Counted from the first letter of the stretch, positions 25,834-35,008 are shown. The stretch is 64,000 bases of DNA from Roseofilum halophilum BLCC-M91 (GCF_030068445.1 NZ_JAQPOK010000036.1:1-64000), one strand, 5' to 3'. A program made the numbers and translations. The notes: a model not told the origin generated them from the letters alone.

Positions 25834-25892
25834 CCAAAATACCTAATCTGACCCTCAGTTCTCGAATCTCGGAGAAGTCTCAGGTATTTTGG
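25834..25892 (+). promoter_or_regulatory. Perfect inverted repeat in the leader of the Rre1-like gene
   Basis: CCAAAATACCT (25834-25844) and AGGTATTTTGG (25882-25892) pair perfectly over 11 bases, with a 37-base loop that itself contains TCTC/GAGA pairing. It could be an RNA structure, or two half-sites for a dimeric regulator. The gap 25702-25995 holds only this and the promoter. Confidence 0.45.
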
Positions 25893-25995
25893 GACAAGGC
25901 AGAAACTCGAACGTTCTTCCTATTGATTTCCTGAAAATAGAGGAATATACTGAATAAACAGTAGTTGATAATGAAGTAAATGAGGTTATACGGAT

Positions 25996-26634
25996 ATGAC
26001 AACTGACCAAAAGCAATTACTGCTGATTGACGACGATCCCAACTTAATTCTGTTGGTGCAAGATTACCTAGAATTCCGGGGATACGAAGTGACAACAGCC
26101 GAAAATGGTCAAAAAGCGATCGATATCTTACAGCAGCAAACTCCAGATATGATTATCTGTGATGTGATGATGCCGGAAATGGACGGTTATGAGTTTGTGC
26201 AAAAAGTCCGGGAAAATGAGAACACGGCCTGGATTCCCGTCCTGTTTTTGTCAGCTAAAGGCCAAAGTCAAGACCGGGTGAAAGGGTTGAGTAAAGGAGC
26301 TGATGTCTACATGGTCAAACCCTTTGAACCCGAAGAACTCGTGGCCCAAGTTGAATCTTCCCTCAAACAGGCCTCCCGGATGATGCATTATCCCTACAAA
26401 GGGAATAATAGTGAAGTTAATTTCCCCAAAGTACCTGAAGATGTGACCCTAACACCTACGGAGCGCAAAGTGGTACAGAAAGTAGCCCAAGGCAGTTCTA
26501 ATCGCGAAATTGCCGAGATCTTAAATGTGAGTCAACGCACCGTAGAAAGCCATGTCTCTAATATGTTGGGTAAAACCAATTTGCACAACCGCACCGAGTT
26601 AGCTCGTTGGGCCATGGAAAATAATCTAGCTTAG
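25996..26634 (+). CDS. NarL/LuxR-family response regulator (Rre1/Ycf29-like)
   Basis: The protein has 212 residues. The receiver has LLIDDDPNLILLV, phospho-acceptor D56 in CDVMMPEMDGYEF, SAKGQSQDRVKGLSKGADVYMVKPF. The LuxR-type HTH has LTPTERKVVQKVAQGSSNREIAEILNVSQRTVESHVSNMLGKTNLHNRTELARWAM. The whole sequence resembles the cyanobacterial Rre1 / plastid Ycf29 regulators, which respond to stress and nutrient state through separate kinases such as Hik34/Hik2; that assignment is from memory of the family. No kinase gene is adjacent. The long leader with an inverted repeat suggests controlled expression. Confidence 0.88.
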   Translation: MTTDQKQLLLIDDDPNLILLVQDYLEFRGYEVTTAENGQKAIDILQQQTPDMIICDVMMPEMDGYEFVQKVRENENTAWIPVLFLSAKGQSQDRVKGLSKGADVYMVKPFEPEELVAQVESSLKQASRMMHYPYKGNNSEVNFPKVPEDVTLTPTERKVVQKVAQGSSNREIAEILNVSQRTVESHVSNMLGKTNLHNRTELARWAMENNLA

Positions 26635-26787
26635 GGCAGCAATTAGGTTAACCGAATTAATCATAAGGGTTGCATCTTGACTTGAGGTTTTCCTTCTCAA
26701 TTGCACAGTCTGAAGCCACAACTCTACTCCTCCAAACCACCTTTGGACTGTTGCTCCATCGATATTCCCTTCCTTTAAGATCGGGGA

Positions 26788-26817
26788 GTGACAAGGAGAT
26801 CCAATTTCTGATATACT
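26788..26817 (+). promoter_or_regulatory. Promoter of tRNA-Thr
   Basis: GTGACA (26788-26793), an 18-base spacer and TATACT (26812-26817) form a sigma70-type promoter that would start transcription about 10 bases before the tRNA. Confidence 0.55.
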
Positions 26818-26834
26818 GCTCTAAGCATGAGTCT

Positions 26835-26907
26835 GCTGGTGTAACTCAGTTGGTAGAGTAGCTGATTTGTAATCAGCCTGTCAGGAGTTCGAGTCTCCTC
26901 ACCAGCT
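26835..26907 (+). tRNA. trnT: tRNA-Thr (anticodon UGU)
   Basis: A full cloverleaf can be drawn: acceptor stem GCTGGTG/CACCAGC with discriminator T, D-stem ACTC/GAGT, anticodon stem GCTGA/TCAGC with 7-base loop TTTGTAA (anticodon TGT), T-stem AGGAG/CTCCT with loop TTCGAGT. CCA is not encoded. Downstream (26908-27076) I see no integrase or attachment-site duplication. Confidence 0.95.
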
Positions 26908-27076
26908 TTTCTATGAATGCAGTCACAGGGAGACTTTCACCCCTGACAGGCTAATCATCAGCTACTGCATCTGCCTAAAATCTGCCTAAATCCAACATAA
27001 CACCCCCCAATATGGGAGTAGGACTTACCCAATTGCCGGTGAGCTGTGCAAATAATTCACACAGTTCACGTAAAGT

Positions 27077-27143
27077 GGCATCTTGCCCGCTTCTTGAATC
27101 CCATTTTCATGTCCGCTTGCGGAAACCGGACTTGATATCACAT
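27077..27143. mobile_element. Truncated copy of the ATATCAAGTCCG repeat
   Basis: In reverse orientation this shares TGATATCAAGTCCG, GCGGACATGAA and GGATTCAAGAAGCGGGCAAG (in part) with 18430-18475. Its GCAAGATGC-type hairpin is degenerate (GGCA-TCT-TGCC only) and the left end is missing. It reaches the stop codon of the next gene at 27145. Confidence 0.65.
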
Positions 27144-27144
27144 C

Positions 27145-27849
27145 TTAAGGCATATTTTTAAAGATATGGCGTAAATCCCATTGATGTTCGCAGTTATATC
27201 CTTTTTCTATCCACTCTTGTACATCAGAGTCCACAAGCCGATACAATTGGTCACAACTCGGTTGATAAAACTGGCTAATTCCTGCCCAGATGAGGCTGCG
27301 AACTACATCTAATGCGGTTTTCAAAGGAGATTCGGTATTTCCAGGAATGCCTTTTTCTTTGACGGTATAGGTTTCCATCCAAATGCCATGACTACCGAGG
27401 ATAATTTGTCCTAACCATTGGGCGCGGGGGAGATGGCGAGCCGAGGTGATCATTTGTAGGTGATGAACCCCCCAGTTTTTGAGAATGGGTAAGGTATAGT
27501 AAAAGTTTTCAAAGGTGGCATTGGCGCAGCGCTCTAACCACACTTGATTTTGGGGTGCAGCGTTGACTTCAAATAGGCGTACAATGCAAGGATCGTCGGC
27601 TCCTTGGGAGATGAGAATGGGAAGGTTGGGATGATCTTTGGCTACTTGCGTGATATGCATTTCTCGACGAATGCTGCCCCCTAGCATTAAATAGGCATCG
27701 AGGGGGGATTGGGAAGCAATAGAAAGTTTTTGGGAGGTGGCGATCGCCCACCCACTGCCAACGACTATCATCAGGCTAAGGAGTACCCAAGTGCCCAATC
27801 GCAACCAACGACGCAGCACAGGAGAAGTTAATCTTGCCCAAATCTTCAT
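27145..27849 (-). CDS. YdcF/ElyC-type (DUF218) membrane-anchored protein
   Basis: The protein has 234 residues. A basic start and one membrane segment (about 17-38, LGTWVLLSLMIVVGSGWAIA) precede a DUF218 domain: DAYLMLGGSIRREMHI, LPILISQGADD, ERCANATFENFYYTLPIL, LQMITSARHLPRAQWLGQIIL. DUF218 proteins include SanA, YdcF and ElyC, linked to envelope precursor metabolism; the reaction is not settled. The start at 27849 is preferred because GGAGG lies 4-8 bases upstream; a GTG 12 bases earlier is in frame. Single gene, divergent to the protease at 28140. Confidence 0.8.
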   Translation of the reverse strand: MKIWARLTSPVLRRWLRLGTWVLLSLMIVVGSGWAIATSQKLSIASQSPLDAYLMLGGSIRREMHITQVAKDHPNLPILISQGADDPCIVRLFEVNAAPQNQVWLERCANATFENFYYTLPILKNWGVHHLQMITSARHLPRAQWLGQIILGSHGIWMETYTVKEKGIPGNTESPLKTALDVVRSLIWAGISQFYQPSCDQLYRLVDSDVQEWIEKGYNCEHQWDLRHIFKNMP

Positions 27850-28139
27850 GACTACCTCCATAACATTGGCTAGGGATGGGATTCTGAGTATAGGCGATCG
27901 CCATTTTCCTTAGTGGATGTAAAGTTATGTTATGTTCCCTGGCCTAACTTGGGGAAAAGTGGCACACAATAGGGAAAGTGAGCTATTCGTCTTGAAGTAG
28001 AATCAAAGAGCTTCCTGGAGCATTTTGCATTCTTCAATCGACTCAGTATTCCTACCCAGTACATCAGTTGATGGGTAAAACTGAAGATAAAAACTCAATA
28101 GGACAGCTCACTCTCTAACCTCGATCGCGGCTAATCCCA

Positions 28140-29450
28140 ATGAACTGGTATAAAAACTGCTTAAAACCACTTCAGATTGCGTTGCTCACGGGTACACTGA
28201 CCACCACAGCAACCCTATCTTTACTCGGTACAGCCTGGTGTCAATCAGTCCGTGCAGCCTTACAGGATAGTCCCAAAGCAATTGTGGATGAAACCTGGCA
28301 AATTGTAAACCGTGAGTATGTTGATCCCGATTTTAATCAAGTGGATTGGTTGAATGTGCGACAGGAACTCCTAGATCGCCAGTATACTAGCCCCGACCAA
28401 GCCTATAGAGCCATTCGCGCGGCCTTAGAACAACTCAACGACCCCTATACCCGTTTTCTTGACCCCAACCAGTTTAAGCGACTCACCGAGCAAACCTCTG
28501 GAGAGTTATCTGGGGTGGGTATTTCCTTAGAAATCCATCCCCAAACTCGCCGATTGACCGTGATTCAACCTTATGATAAATCCCCAGCGTTGAAAGCCGG
28601 TATTCTCCCTGGAGATATCATTTTAGCCATTGATGGCCAGTCTACGGAGGGCATGTCTTTGCAAACAGCCAGCCAACTGATTCGAGGAGATGTGGGGAGT
28701 AAGGTAAAACTGAAATTAACCCGGCCGGGATGGGGCCCCTTTGAGTTAGAGGTTGTGCGAGCTACGGTGGAAGTGCCTTCTGTTAACCATGAAGTTAAAC
28801 AAGAGGGTTCCTTACGAGTGGGTTATATTCGCTTAGATGAGTTTAGCTCCCATGCGGCTGAACAAATGGAGCGCTCGATTAAAGATTTAGAACATCAAAA
28901 TGTGGATGGGTTTGTGCTAGATTTGCGCGGTAACCCAGGGGGATTATTAGAATCAAGTATTGAAATTGCTCGTATGTGGCTCGATAGTGGGGCGATTGTT
29001 AGTACGATTGACCGTAATGGGAATCGGGAGTCTGTGCGAGCGAATCGTACTGCGTTAACGAAACGGCCCTTAGCGGTTTTAGTGGATCAGAAATCGGCTA
29101 GTTCGAGTGAAATTCTCACGGGCGCTCTGCAAGATAATCATCGGGCTAAAATAGTGGGAACGAAAACCTTTGGTAAAGCCTTGGTGCAAGCGGTTCATTC
29201 CCTCTCCGATGGCTCCGGATTGGCGGTTACGGTTGCCCATTATTACACGCCGAAGGGAACGGATATTAGTAAAATGGGGATTACTCCGGATGTGGCGATC
29301 GAGTTGAGTCAGCGAGATCAACGGCGCTTGGTGCAAAATGCCCGTTTACGAGCTACGTCTTCCGATCCCCATTATACCCAGGCGATCGCCTCTTTAACGG
29401 CTCAATTGTCTCCCAAACCCTTAGCCACGACGTTTGAAATGAGGCCATAG
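28140..29450 (+). CDS. Carboxyl-terminal processing protease (S41)
   Basis: The protein has 436 residues. A signal peptide or anchor (about 12-38) is followed by VDETWQIVNREYVDPDFN, a PDZ domain (about 105-190, SGVGISLEIHPQTRRLTVIQPYDKSPALKAG) and the S41 core with VDGFVLDLRGNPGG. The S-A-S-S-S-E stretch at 319-324 and GTKTFGKALVQ give a likely Ser321/Lys346 dyad, 25 apart as in the family. Cyanobacteria have three such proteases (CtpA matures photosystem II protein D1; CtpB and CtpC act elsewhere); I cannot tell which this is. It acts in the lumen or periplasm. The gene stands alone. Confidence 0.92.
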   Translation: MNWYKNCLKPLQIALLTGTLTTTATLSLLGTAWCQSVRAALQDSPKAIVDETWQIVNREYVDPDFNQVDWLNVRQELLDRQYTSPDQAYRAIRAALEQLNDPYTRFLDPNQFKRLTEQTSGELSGVGISLEIHPQTRRLTVIQPYDKSPALKAGILPGDIILAIDGQSTEGMSLQTASQLIRGDVGSKVKLKLTRPGWGPFELEVVRATVEVPSVNHEVKQEGSLRVGYIRLDEFSSHAAEQMERSIKDLEHQNVDGFVLDLRGNPGGLLESSIEIARMWLDSGAIVSTIDRNGNRESVRANRTALTKRPLAVLVDQKSASSSEILTGALQDNHRAKIVGTKTFGKALVQAVHSLSDGSGLAVTVAHYYTPKGTDISKMGITPDVAIELSQRDQRRLVQNARLRATSSDPHYTQAIASLTAQLSPKPLATTFEMRP

Positions 29451-29453
29451 ATA

Positions 29454-29713
29454 GTAGTGTGAGCATCTTGCTCACTGCCTTTCTCTAGGGAGGAAGATGT
29501 AGTGGGAGCATCTTGCTCATACCCTTTCTCTAGGGAGGAAGATGTAGTGTGAGCATCTTGCTCACTGCTTTTCTCTAGGGAGGAAGATGTAGTGTGAGCA
29601 AGATGCTCACTGCCTTTCTCTAAGGAGGAAGATGTAGTGTGGGCATCTTGCTCGCTGCCTTTCTCTAAGGAGGAAGATGTAGTGTGAGCATCTTGCTCAC
29701 TGCCTTTCTCTTG
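29454..29713 (+). repeat. Tandem array of 45-bp units, 5.8 copies, each with a hairpin
   Basis: Units begin at 29454, 29499, 29544, 29589, 29634 and 29679. Each reads GTAGTGTGAGCATCTTGC... and ends CTCTAGGGAGGAAGAT. The hairpin GTGAGCA-TCT-TGCTCAC is perfect in units 1, 3 and 6. In unit 4 it is inverted (GTGAGCA-AGA-TGCTCAC). In unit 5 it is GTGGGCA-TCT-TGCTCGC, which still pairs fully if G-U pairs are allowed. The array begins three bases after the stop of the S41 protease gene. Confidence 0.95.
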
Positions 29714-29754
29714 CCCGCTTGTTCGATATCAAAGCTATAGCAAGGCGCGATCCC

Positions 29755-29840
29755 ATTCTGCAACCTGACTACCAATTACCCATTACCTATTACCTATTAC
29801 CGCGCGTTTCATGTCTGCGAAGCAGAAAGCGCTATAACTG
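29755..29840. repeat. ATTACC short tandem run plus CATGTCTGC hairpin
   Basis: 29770-29800 is a run of ATTACCC/ATTACCT units, followed by CATGTCTGC-GAA-GCAGAAA (29810-29827) and GCGCTATAA. The same succession appears in part at 5031-5060, 22679-22717 and inside the CHAT gene at 44765-44820. With the 45-bp array it fills the gap 29451-29842. Confidence 0.75.
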
Positions 29841-29842
29841 AA

Positions 29843-31339
29843 TTATCGCGATCGCCGCCTACCCCACGAAGCACTATAAAATAGTTTTTCCAGATAAAGA
29901 AATTGGTCTTCTAAGTTCTCGTTTCCCGGTTGGGGTTGCCAGGCAGTGGTTTGCACCCCTAGAGCTTGATGAAGTTCCCATTTATAATTAAAGGATTGAC
30001 CGGTTAATCGCTCAATGGCTGAGAATTGTTCTGGAGTTAAGGCTTGGGAATCAATTTTGTTAATCGCTTCTGGGGTAATGTGCAGGGGATAGAGTTCTGC
30101 TGCTGCCATTACCTGGGATTCTTGTTTTGGGGTTAAGCTGGCAACCCGTCTTAAGGCAGTGCGAAAATTAACTGGTTTAGTCAGGGTTTGACCTTCTAAG
30201 GGGGCAATTTCGGTCGTGGGTACGCCTTTTTGTTGTAGATGCATTAACACGGGTTCGGAGATGCGAAAGTGGATCTCCTCATACACGGGTTGGTTAAAGA
30301 CATTTTGGACAATAAAGAGGAGAATAATACTGATTAAGGTGGCGATCGCCGGAGTCGAAACCCAACCCGATCCTATTTCCCCTAAAACTCGCCAGCGAAT
30401 TTGCCTTACTCCTCGCATCCCCTGTAATAGTCCAATGCCAATCACTGCACCAATTACCGCTTGAGAACTCGATACCGGAATCAGGGGAATGGGGGGCACT
30501 CCGAGGCTAATAAACGTTTGTTGTAATTCCCTTGAAGAGAAGACGAATAAGACTAAAGAATGGGCAACCACCACCACAAAGGCGGCAATGGGGGATAATT
30601 TCATTAAACTGCCGCCCACGGTCATCATCACTCCTCTAGAGTAGGTATAGACTCCGATCGCAATGGCAATACCTCCCAGGAGAAATAATTGTTGTGTTGA
30701 ACTCACGCGCACCATCGTTCCCAAGTGAAACTCGGTAAACGGAGACGAAGGAATAAACACCCCCATTACATTACCAATATTATTCGCGCCCAAGGCATAG
30801 GAGCCGAAAATTCCCGCTAAAATCAACCCCCAACGGGTATATAAATCCAATTGCAGTAAATGGGGTTTTGTGCGATTAATCATCATCGCGATCGCGCGAT
30901 ATAAAATAGCGGCAAATATCGCCCCTAAAACCGGACACGCCACCCAAGTGAGGGCAATTTTCGATAACACCCCTAAATCCGTAATTGCACCGCTAAAGAG
31001 ATTCCAACCAATAATCGCCCCCACCACCGCTTGAGAGGTAGACACCGGTAAACCTAACTGGGTCATCCAAAACACCGTCATAGCGGCTGATAATGCCACT
31101 GTAAACGCTCCCGGCAGAGCATTTAACGATCCGAGTTCTCCCAAGCCTCCGGCAGCCCCTGCGCCCCCAATAACCGCCCCTAAAATCACAAAGACACTGC
31201 ATAGAAACGCGGCTGTGGAAAAGCGAATCATGCGACTGCCAACCGCAGTGCCGAAGACGTTTGCAGCATCATTAGCACCGAGAGACCATCCTAAGAATAG
31301 CCCACTGGAGAGGAAGATAAAAGCGGCGATCGCATCCAT
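29843..31339 (-). CDS. Inorganic phosphate transporter, PiT family
   Basis: The protein has 498 residues and about 10 membrane segments. The two PHO4 signatures are LGWSLGANDAANVFGTAVGS (about residue 17) and GSYALGANNIGNVMGVF (about residue 180), with SQAVVGAIIGWN and SQAVIGAVIGIG repeats after each. Pit proteins take up phosphate-metal complexes with protons or sodium. The C-terminal 130 residues after the last membrane helix form a soluble tail (LEGQTLTKPVNFRTALRRVASLTPKQESQV) not in short Pit proteins. It is preceded on the same strand by the DUF47 gene, its usual partner, with a 70-base tandem repeat between them. Confidence 0.92.
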   Translation of the reverse strand: MDAIAAFIFLSSGLFLGWSLGANDAANVFGTAVGSRMIRFSTAAFLCSVFVILGAVIGGAGAAGGLGELGSLNALPGAFTVALSAAMTVFWMTQLGLPVSTSQAVVGAIIGWNLFSGAITDLGVLSKIALTWVACPVLGAIFAAILYRAIAMMINRTKPHLLQLDLYTRWGLILAGIFGSYALGANNIGNVMGVFIPSSPFTEFHLGTMVRVSSTQQLFLLGGIAIAIGVYTYSRGVMMTVGGSLMKLSPIAAFVVVVAHSLVLFVFSSRELQQTFISLGVPPIPLIPVSSSQAVIGAVIGIGLLQGMRGVRQIRWRVLGEIGSGWVSTPAIATLISIILLFIVQNVFNQPVYEEIHFRISEPVLMHLQQKGVPTTEIAPLEGQTLTKPVNFRTALRRVASLTPKQESQVMAAAELYPLHITPEAINKIDSQALTPEQFSAIERLTGQSFNYKWELHQALGVQTTAWQPQPGNENLEDQFLYLEKLFYSASWGRRRSR

Positions 31340-31392
31340 GATGGTAATGGGTAATGGGTAATGGGTAATGGGTAATTAGTAATGGGTAATGA
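31340..31392. repeat. Short tandem repeat run (ATGGGTA units)
   Basis: About six units of TAATGGG/TAATTAG-type heptamers lie directly upstream of the Pit start codon, between it and the DUF47 gene. Confidence 0.85.
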
Positions 31393-31409
31393 TGTTACCC
31401 TGCCAAGAG

Positions 31410-32072
31410 CTATAATGCTCGTTTAATGGCATAAATGGATAGCTTATCCGCCACATCTTCGGAGGCATCGGCTAATGCATCAATCACATCAATGACATCT
31501 CGCAATTGGGTTTTATGAGCCAAAGGTAAAACGGAGCGAAAAATCCCCCGTTTCAGGCGAAAAGAAATCTGATCCGCTTCTGCTTCGTAAACCCGGACTT
31601 TATAGGCGTAGTCGCGGACGGTTCTGGGGTCGCGAAAAAAGGCGCGAGAGGTGAGAACAATAGTTTCCAAACACTTGACTCCCATGGAAACCAACTGCTT
31701 AAAATCACTATGATAGGGAGTGGGAATAATCGGTTCTTCAATCATCAAATTTTGAAAATTATCCCCAATTAAGCCAATCAGATAATACAAATCTTCGAGC
31801 AAACTCAAAACATCTCCCCGCGCATCGGGAATGAGCATTTCCGTGTAGAGTTCCGCTTCAATTTCCCGGCGCAAGGTATTACAGCGATGTTTCACTTGGT
31901 CGATTTGTTGCATTTTTTCTTCGCACCCTGGGGTGAGAGCTTCAGTCTCTAGGTAGAGTACCATACCCATCTCAAAGTACATCCCCCCTTCCGAGAGGCG
32001 ATCAAAAAATTCATTCAGTTGATTTTCGATGAATTTGGTTTTACCAAACAGGGGGAGTGATGAGTGATTCAT
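31410..32072 (-). CDS. DUF47/PhoU-like Pit accessory protein
   Basis: The protein has 220 residues, all helical: FGKTKFIENQLNEFFDRLSEGGMYFEMGM, QIDQVKHRCNTLRREIEAELYTEMLIPDARGDVLSLLEDLYYLIGLIGD, VRDYAYKVRVYEAEADQISFRLKRGIF, LRDVIDVIDALADASEDVADKLSIYAIKRAL. This is the DUF47 (TIGR00153) family, PhoU-like helical bundles coded next to pit genes and thought to regulate the transporter. It is first in a two-gene unit with the transporter. Confidence 0.88.
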   Translation of the reverse strand: MNHSSLPLFGKTKFIENQLNEFFDRLSEGGMYFEMGMVLYLETEALTPGCEEKMQQIDQVKHRCNTLRREIEAELYTEMLIPDARGDVLSLLEDLYYLIGLIGDNFQNLMIEEPIIPTPYHSDFKQLVSMGVKCLETIVLTSRAFFRDPRTVRDYAYKVRVYEAEADQISFRLKRGIFRSVLPLAHKTQLRDVIDVIDALADASEDVADKLSIYAIKRAL

Positions 32073-32119
32073 AGCTGCTAAAATTTTACTCCTCTAGAGC
32101 AGTATAAGCAATAAGGTAA

Positions 32120-35008
32120 TTAAGGATATAAAACTTCTTGGGGAATCACTTCCGGATCGAGAGTGGTACTTGTCCAGATCGCTCGAAGGGTTGGATTTCC
32201 ACCCTGGTTAATCCATTCGATTTTAATCGGATATTTTTCTCCCCTTTGCAGAGTAATTTTAGGGACAGGATTTTCTGAATCTTCAGCATCAAAAACCAAT
32301 TGATTATCAACCCATATCTTACCAGAATCTTGGGCTTTTTTCAAGTACAGATAAAATTGATGGTCTTCACTAAATCTGGCTTGCACTTCACCTTCCCACA
32401 CCATCTTAAAATCATCGGGTGCAACCCCAGAGATAGGGGAAGGGTTATAGGGTTCGATGTCAATTTTGGAAAAGGTAAACTCGCCCAGAGCTGATTTACC
32501 CTCGATATTTTGATAGAGAGTTCCTGTTAATCCGGTTCCAGAGAATCCTATGGTTTCGACGGGTTGATCTAGCTTCAATTGACCGGTTGCTTGTTGAATT
32601 TTGTCCCATCCCAGGCTTTCATAAACCGGTAATCCTCCCGTTTGCGGGCCAATCCAAAACCGGCGACCATCGGCCAATTCTGTTAAGGCAAATCCCTGAA
32701 AATCTTGATGATAAGAGGCTTGATAAACGGAATCCGGATAATTATCTAAGGTACGCTGGTCTAACAGGGGGCCAATAAATAATCCATCTTGGGTATAAAC
32801 GGCGGCTGGCGTATAGTCTTGATCGACGACAATCACTGTATTATCGGGGCCAGAGCGCACATGCATGGGATAATAGAGTTTGCCGCTATCTTTTTCTCGA
32901 TGATCGAAGACTTTACGGGAAATCAAGCCTAAAAGTTCTTGATTTTCATTCCATTTGATCAGGCGATTGACGCGATTTTGGCTACTGGGCCAGCGTCCTC
33001 CTAAGCTTTCATGAATGGTGAGATGGGATTGACTGACGAGATAGATATTACCCTGTCGATCGCGCTCTAATTCTCTTCCCCAATAGGCATTATTTACAGA
33101 CTCAGGGATTGGGGGGCCGGGTTCGATGTTTTGCAGGTTGTAAAAGGGGATTTTGGGATTAGTTCCGAGCCATTCGGCTACGGGGACTTTATACCAAGCA
33201 AATTGGGGATCGGAACTGCCAAAGTTTTGGGTGGGTAAATAATAGTTAAATTGGTCATCCCAAGCACCTTCACCGGCGAAATTCCAGCGAAAATCCTGGG
33301 GATAGAAGAGGAATTCTTCGGGTTCCATGAGGCCATTTTGATTGCGATCGCCCCAAGCAAAGCTTCTCGGTGCTTGACCCAAGTCCTGAAACCCTTGCGA
33401 TCGCACCGCTTCCACCCATGGCGCGGGAAAACCGTCTTCTCCAGACCCCCTCCACAGGTCACTATTGGGGTCGTGAATGACGGTTGTGGTTAAGGAAACG
33501 GGCCATAATTTCCCTTCCTGGCGATCGACTCTTAAAATAGCCGGTCTTTTCGTCGCGAATAAATAGAGTTCATCTTGCCAATACACCGGTTGCCAACGGG
33601 AACCGATCGCCCGATTTTCCACAAAGAGCTTATCCCCCGGTTCTGCAAAGGAATAGACCTCTAACACCTCCCAGGTTCCTTCATCTACATTCAGCCGGAG
33701 CTTAACTACCTCTGGAGCATGACCGGTTAACCAAATAATGCTGGGGTCTTTGGGGTCAACCGTGGGCACTAGATAATAACTTAATCCCCCAAACCAGGCA
33801 CTTAAAACCGAGCCATCCGCGCTGCCAATATGGGAGGTTTGCCGAGGATACCTCCCCGGCTCTGTCGTATAAAATCCACCGCGCTGATCCGCCGTCACAT
33901 CCGCCAGATCCCCGAATAACTCCTGTTGATAGACCCCAAAGGGTCGCCGCTCTGAGCCATATTCCTGTACCTTGCGAAACTCCCGGTCATAGCGCCAAAC
34001 CTGAGACCCTTGGCTGGTTTCATTCAGATATAAATCCCCGGTGGTATGGTCGAGATCGAGGGCAACAACCCCCTGTAAGCCAGTGATTTGAGTCTCCTGA
34101 ATGCCTGACACGGGATCGACAAAGATGACTCGACCTTGAGTATGAACCAGGACAGCTCCTTGGCGATCGCCGCTTACTGCCGTCACCCCATTCACCCCCT
34201 CTAACCCCTTAACCGTCCCTAAAACCATACTCGGATTCTCTGGATCGAGCCATCGGATTTCCCCTAAATCGGGCAAAACCACGACTAAATTATCACCTTC
34301 AATATCAACATCACTAACCTGAATTCCGCCCTCCGTAATTTGCCAGTCTCCTGCCGGTTGTCCCGTATCCGCCGTTACCACCCTAATCCAATGGGTTTCC
34401 GTATTCCCTCCCCCCTCATCCTTAAGCAAATACACCTTACCCCCTCCCGCCGCCAACCGTTTCAGACGGCCCCCTTTGTAATACTGCTCTTTCGTCCAAA
34501 TTTGCTCTTTACCATCCGGGGAATGCTTCACCACCATTGGAGGCACTTCTGTCACCCTTGCGCCAAAGTAAACCCCAGAATCATCCACAGCCACGGTTCC
34601 CACACCGGTATGTTCTCCGGGCCATAAATGATACGATTCTGATGGCGGATTCACGCCAATATGGGTCACATAGCGGGAAGTAAACCCCGGATGAGTCACC
34701 CGTTTCCAAGTATACTCACCCGCAGGCGCAGGATTTCCTTCCCCATCCAAGCCATCCCACCTTACCTGATGGGTTCCCGCTTCATAGGGTTCACCCCTCA
34801 GCACTTCCCGCACCAAAACCCCTTCGGCATTAAAAATACCCAAAGAAACCCGGCGTTTTTCCGTAAGGGTAAACTCTAGGGTGCGTCCAGCAGGGATGAC
34901 TGCTTGCGTAATTGAGGGGTCATTTGTTTCTAAAGTTTGACACCCAGAAAGGACTACTCCTGTGGTTAATCCGAGAATCAGTAAGGGGAGATAAAGAGAG
35001 AGACGCAT
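32120..35008 (-). CDS. Lipoprotein with FlgD-like, beta-propeller and PA14 domains
   Basis: The protein has 962 residues. Signal peptide with lipobox LSGC (Cys about 22). A FlgD-like Ig domain follows (about 40-105: TLTEKRRVSLGIFNAEGVLVREVL ... GEYTWKR). The long middle (about 110-790) has repeated strand-turn motifs and conserved G-x-Y/F-x-x patterns of a beta-propeller, with one EF-hand-like loop DRNQNGLMEPEEF. The C-terminus (about 825-962) is a PA14 domain (WEGEVQARFSEDHQFYLYLKKAQDSGKIWVDNQLVFD). It is probably outer-membrane anchored and binds carbohydrate. This domain set is familiar in Planctomycetes and Verrucomicrobia, less so in cyanobacteria. No partner gene is clear. Confidence 0.75.
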   Translation of the reverse strand: MRLSLYLPLLILGLTTGVVLSGCQTLETNDPSITQAVIPAGRTLEFTLTEKRRVSLGIFNAEGVLVREVLRGEPYEAGTHQVRWDGLDGEGNPAPAGEYTWKRVTHPGFTSRYVTHIGVNPPSESYHLWPGEHTGVGTVAVDDSGVYFGARVTEVPPMVVKHSPDGKEQIWTKEQYYKGGRLKRLAAGGGKVYLLKDEGGGNTETHWIRVVTADTGQPAGDWQITEGGIQVSDVDIEGDNLVVVLPDLGEIRWLDPENPSMVLGTVKGLEGVNGVTAVSGDRQGAVLVHTQGRVIFVDPVSGIQETQITGLQGVVALDLDHTTGDLYLNETSQGSQVWRYDREFRKVQEYGSERRPFGVYQQELFGDLADVTADQRGGFYTTEPGRYPRQTSHIGSADGSVLSAWFGGLSYYLVPTVDPKDPSIIWLTGHAPEVVKLRLNVDEGTWEVLEVYSFAEPGDKLFVENRAIGSRWQPVYWQDELYLFATKRPAILRVDRQEGKLWPVSLTTTVIHDPNSDLWRGSGEDGFPAPWVEAVRSQGFQDLGQAPRSFAWGDRNQNGLMEPEEFLFYPQDFRWNFAGEGAWDDQFNYYLPTQNFGSSDPQFAWYKVPVAEWLGTNPKIPFYNLQNIEPGPPIPESVNNAYWGRELERDRQGNIYLVSQSHLTIHESLGGRWPSSQNRVNRLIKWNENQELLGLISRKVFDHREKDSGKLYYPMHVRSGPDNTVIVVDQDYTPAAVYTQDGLFIGPLLDQRTLDNYPDSVYQASYHQDFQGFALTELADGRRFWIGPQTGGLPVYESLGWDKIQQATGQLKLDQPVETIGFSGTGLTGTLYQNIEGKSALGEFTFSKIDIEPYNPSPISGVAPDDFKMVWEGEVQARFSEDHQFYLYLKKAQDSGKIWVDNQLVFDAEDSENPVPKITLQRGEKYPIKIEWINQGGNPTLRAIWTSTTLDPEVIPQEVLYP

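Noticed and set aside
26908-27076. Integration site downstream of tRNA-Thr
   Set aside because: No duplication of the tRNA 3' end and no integrase were found.
29454-29713. The 45-bp array considered as a CRISPR
   Set aside because: Units are contiguous with no variable spacers, and no cas genes are nearby.
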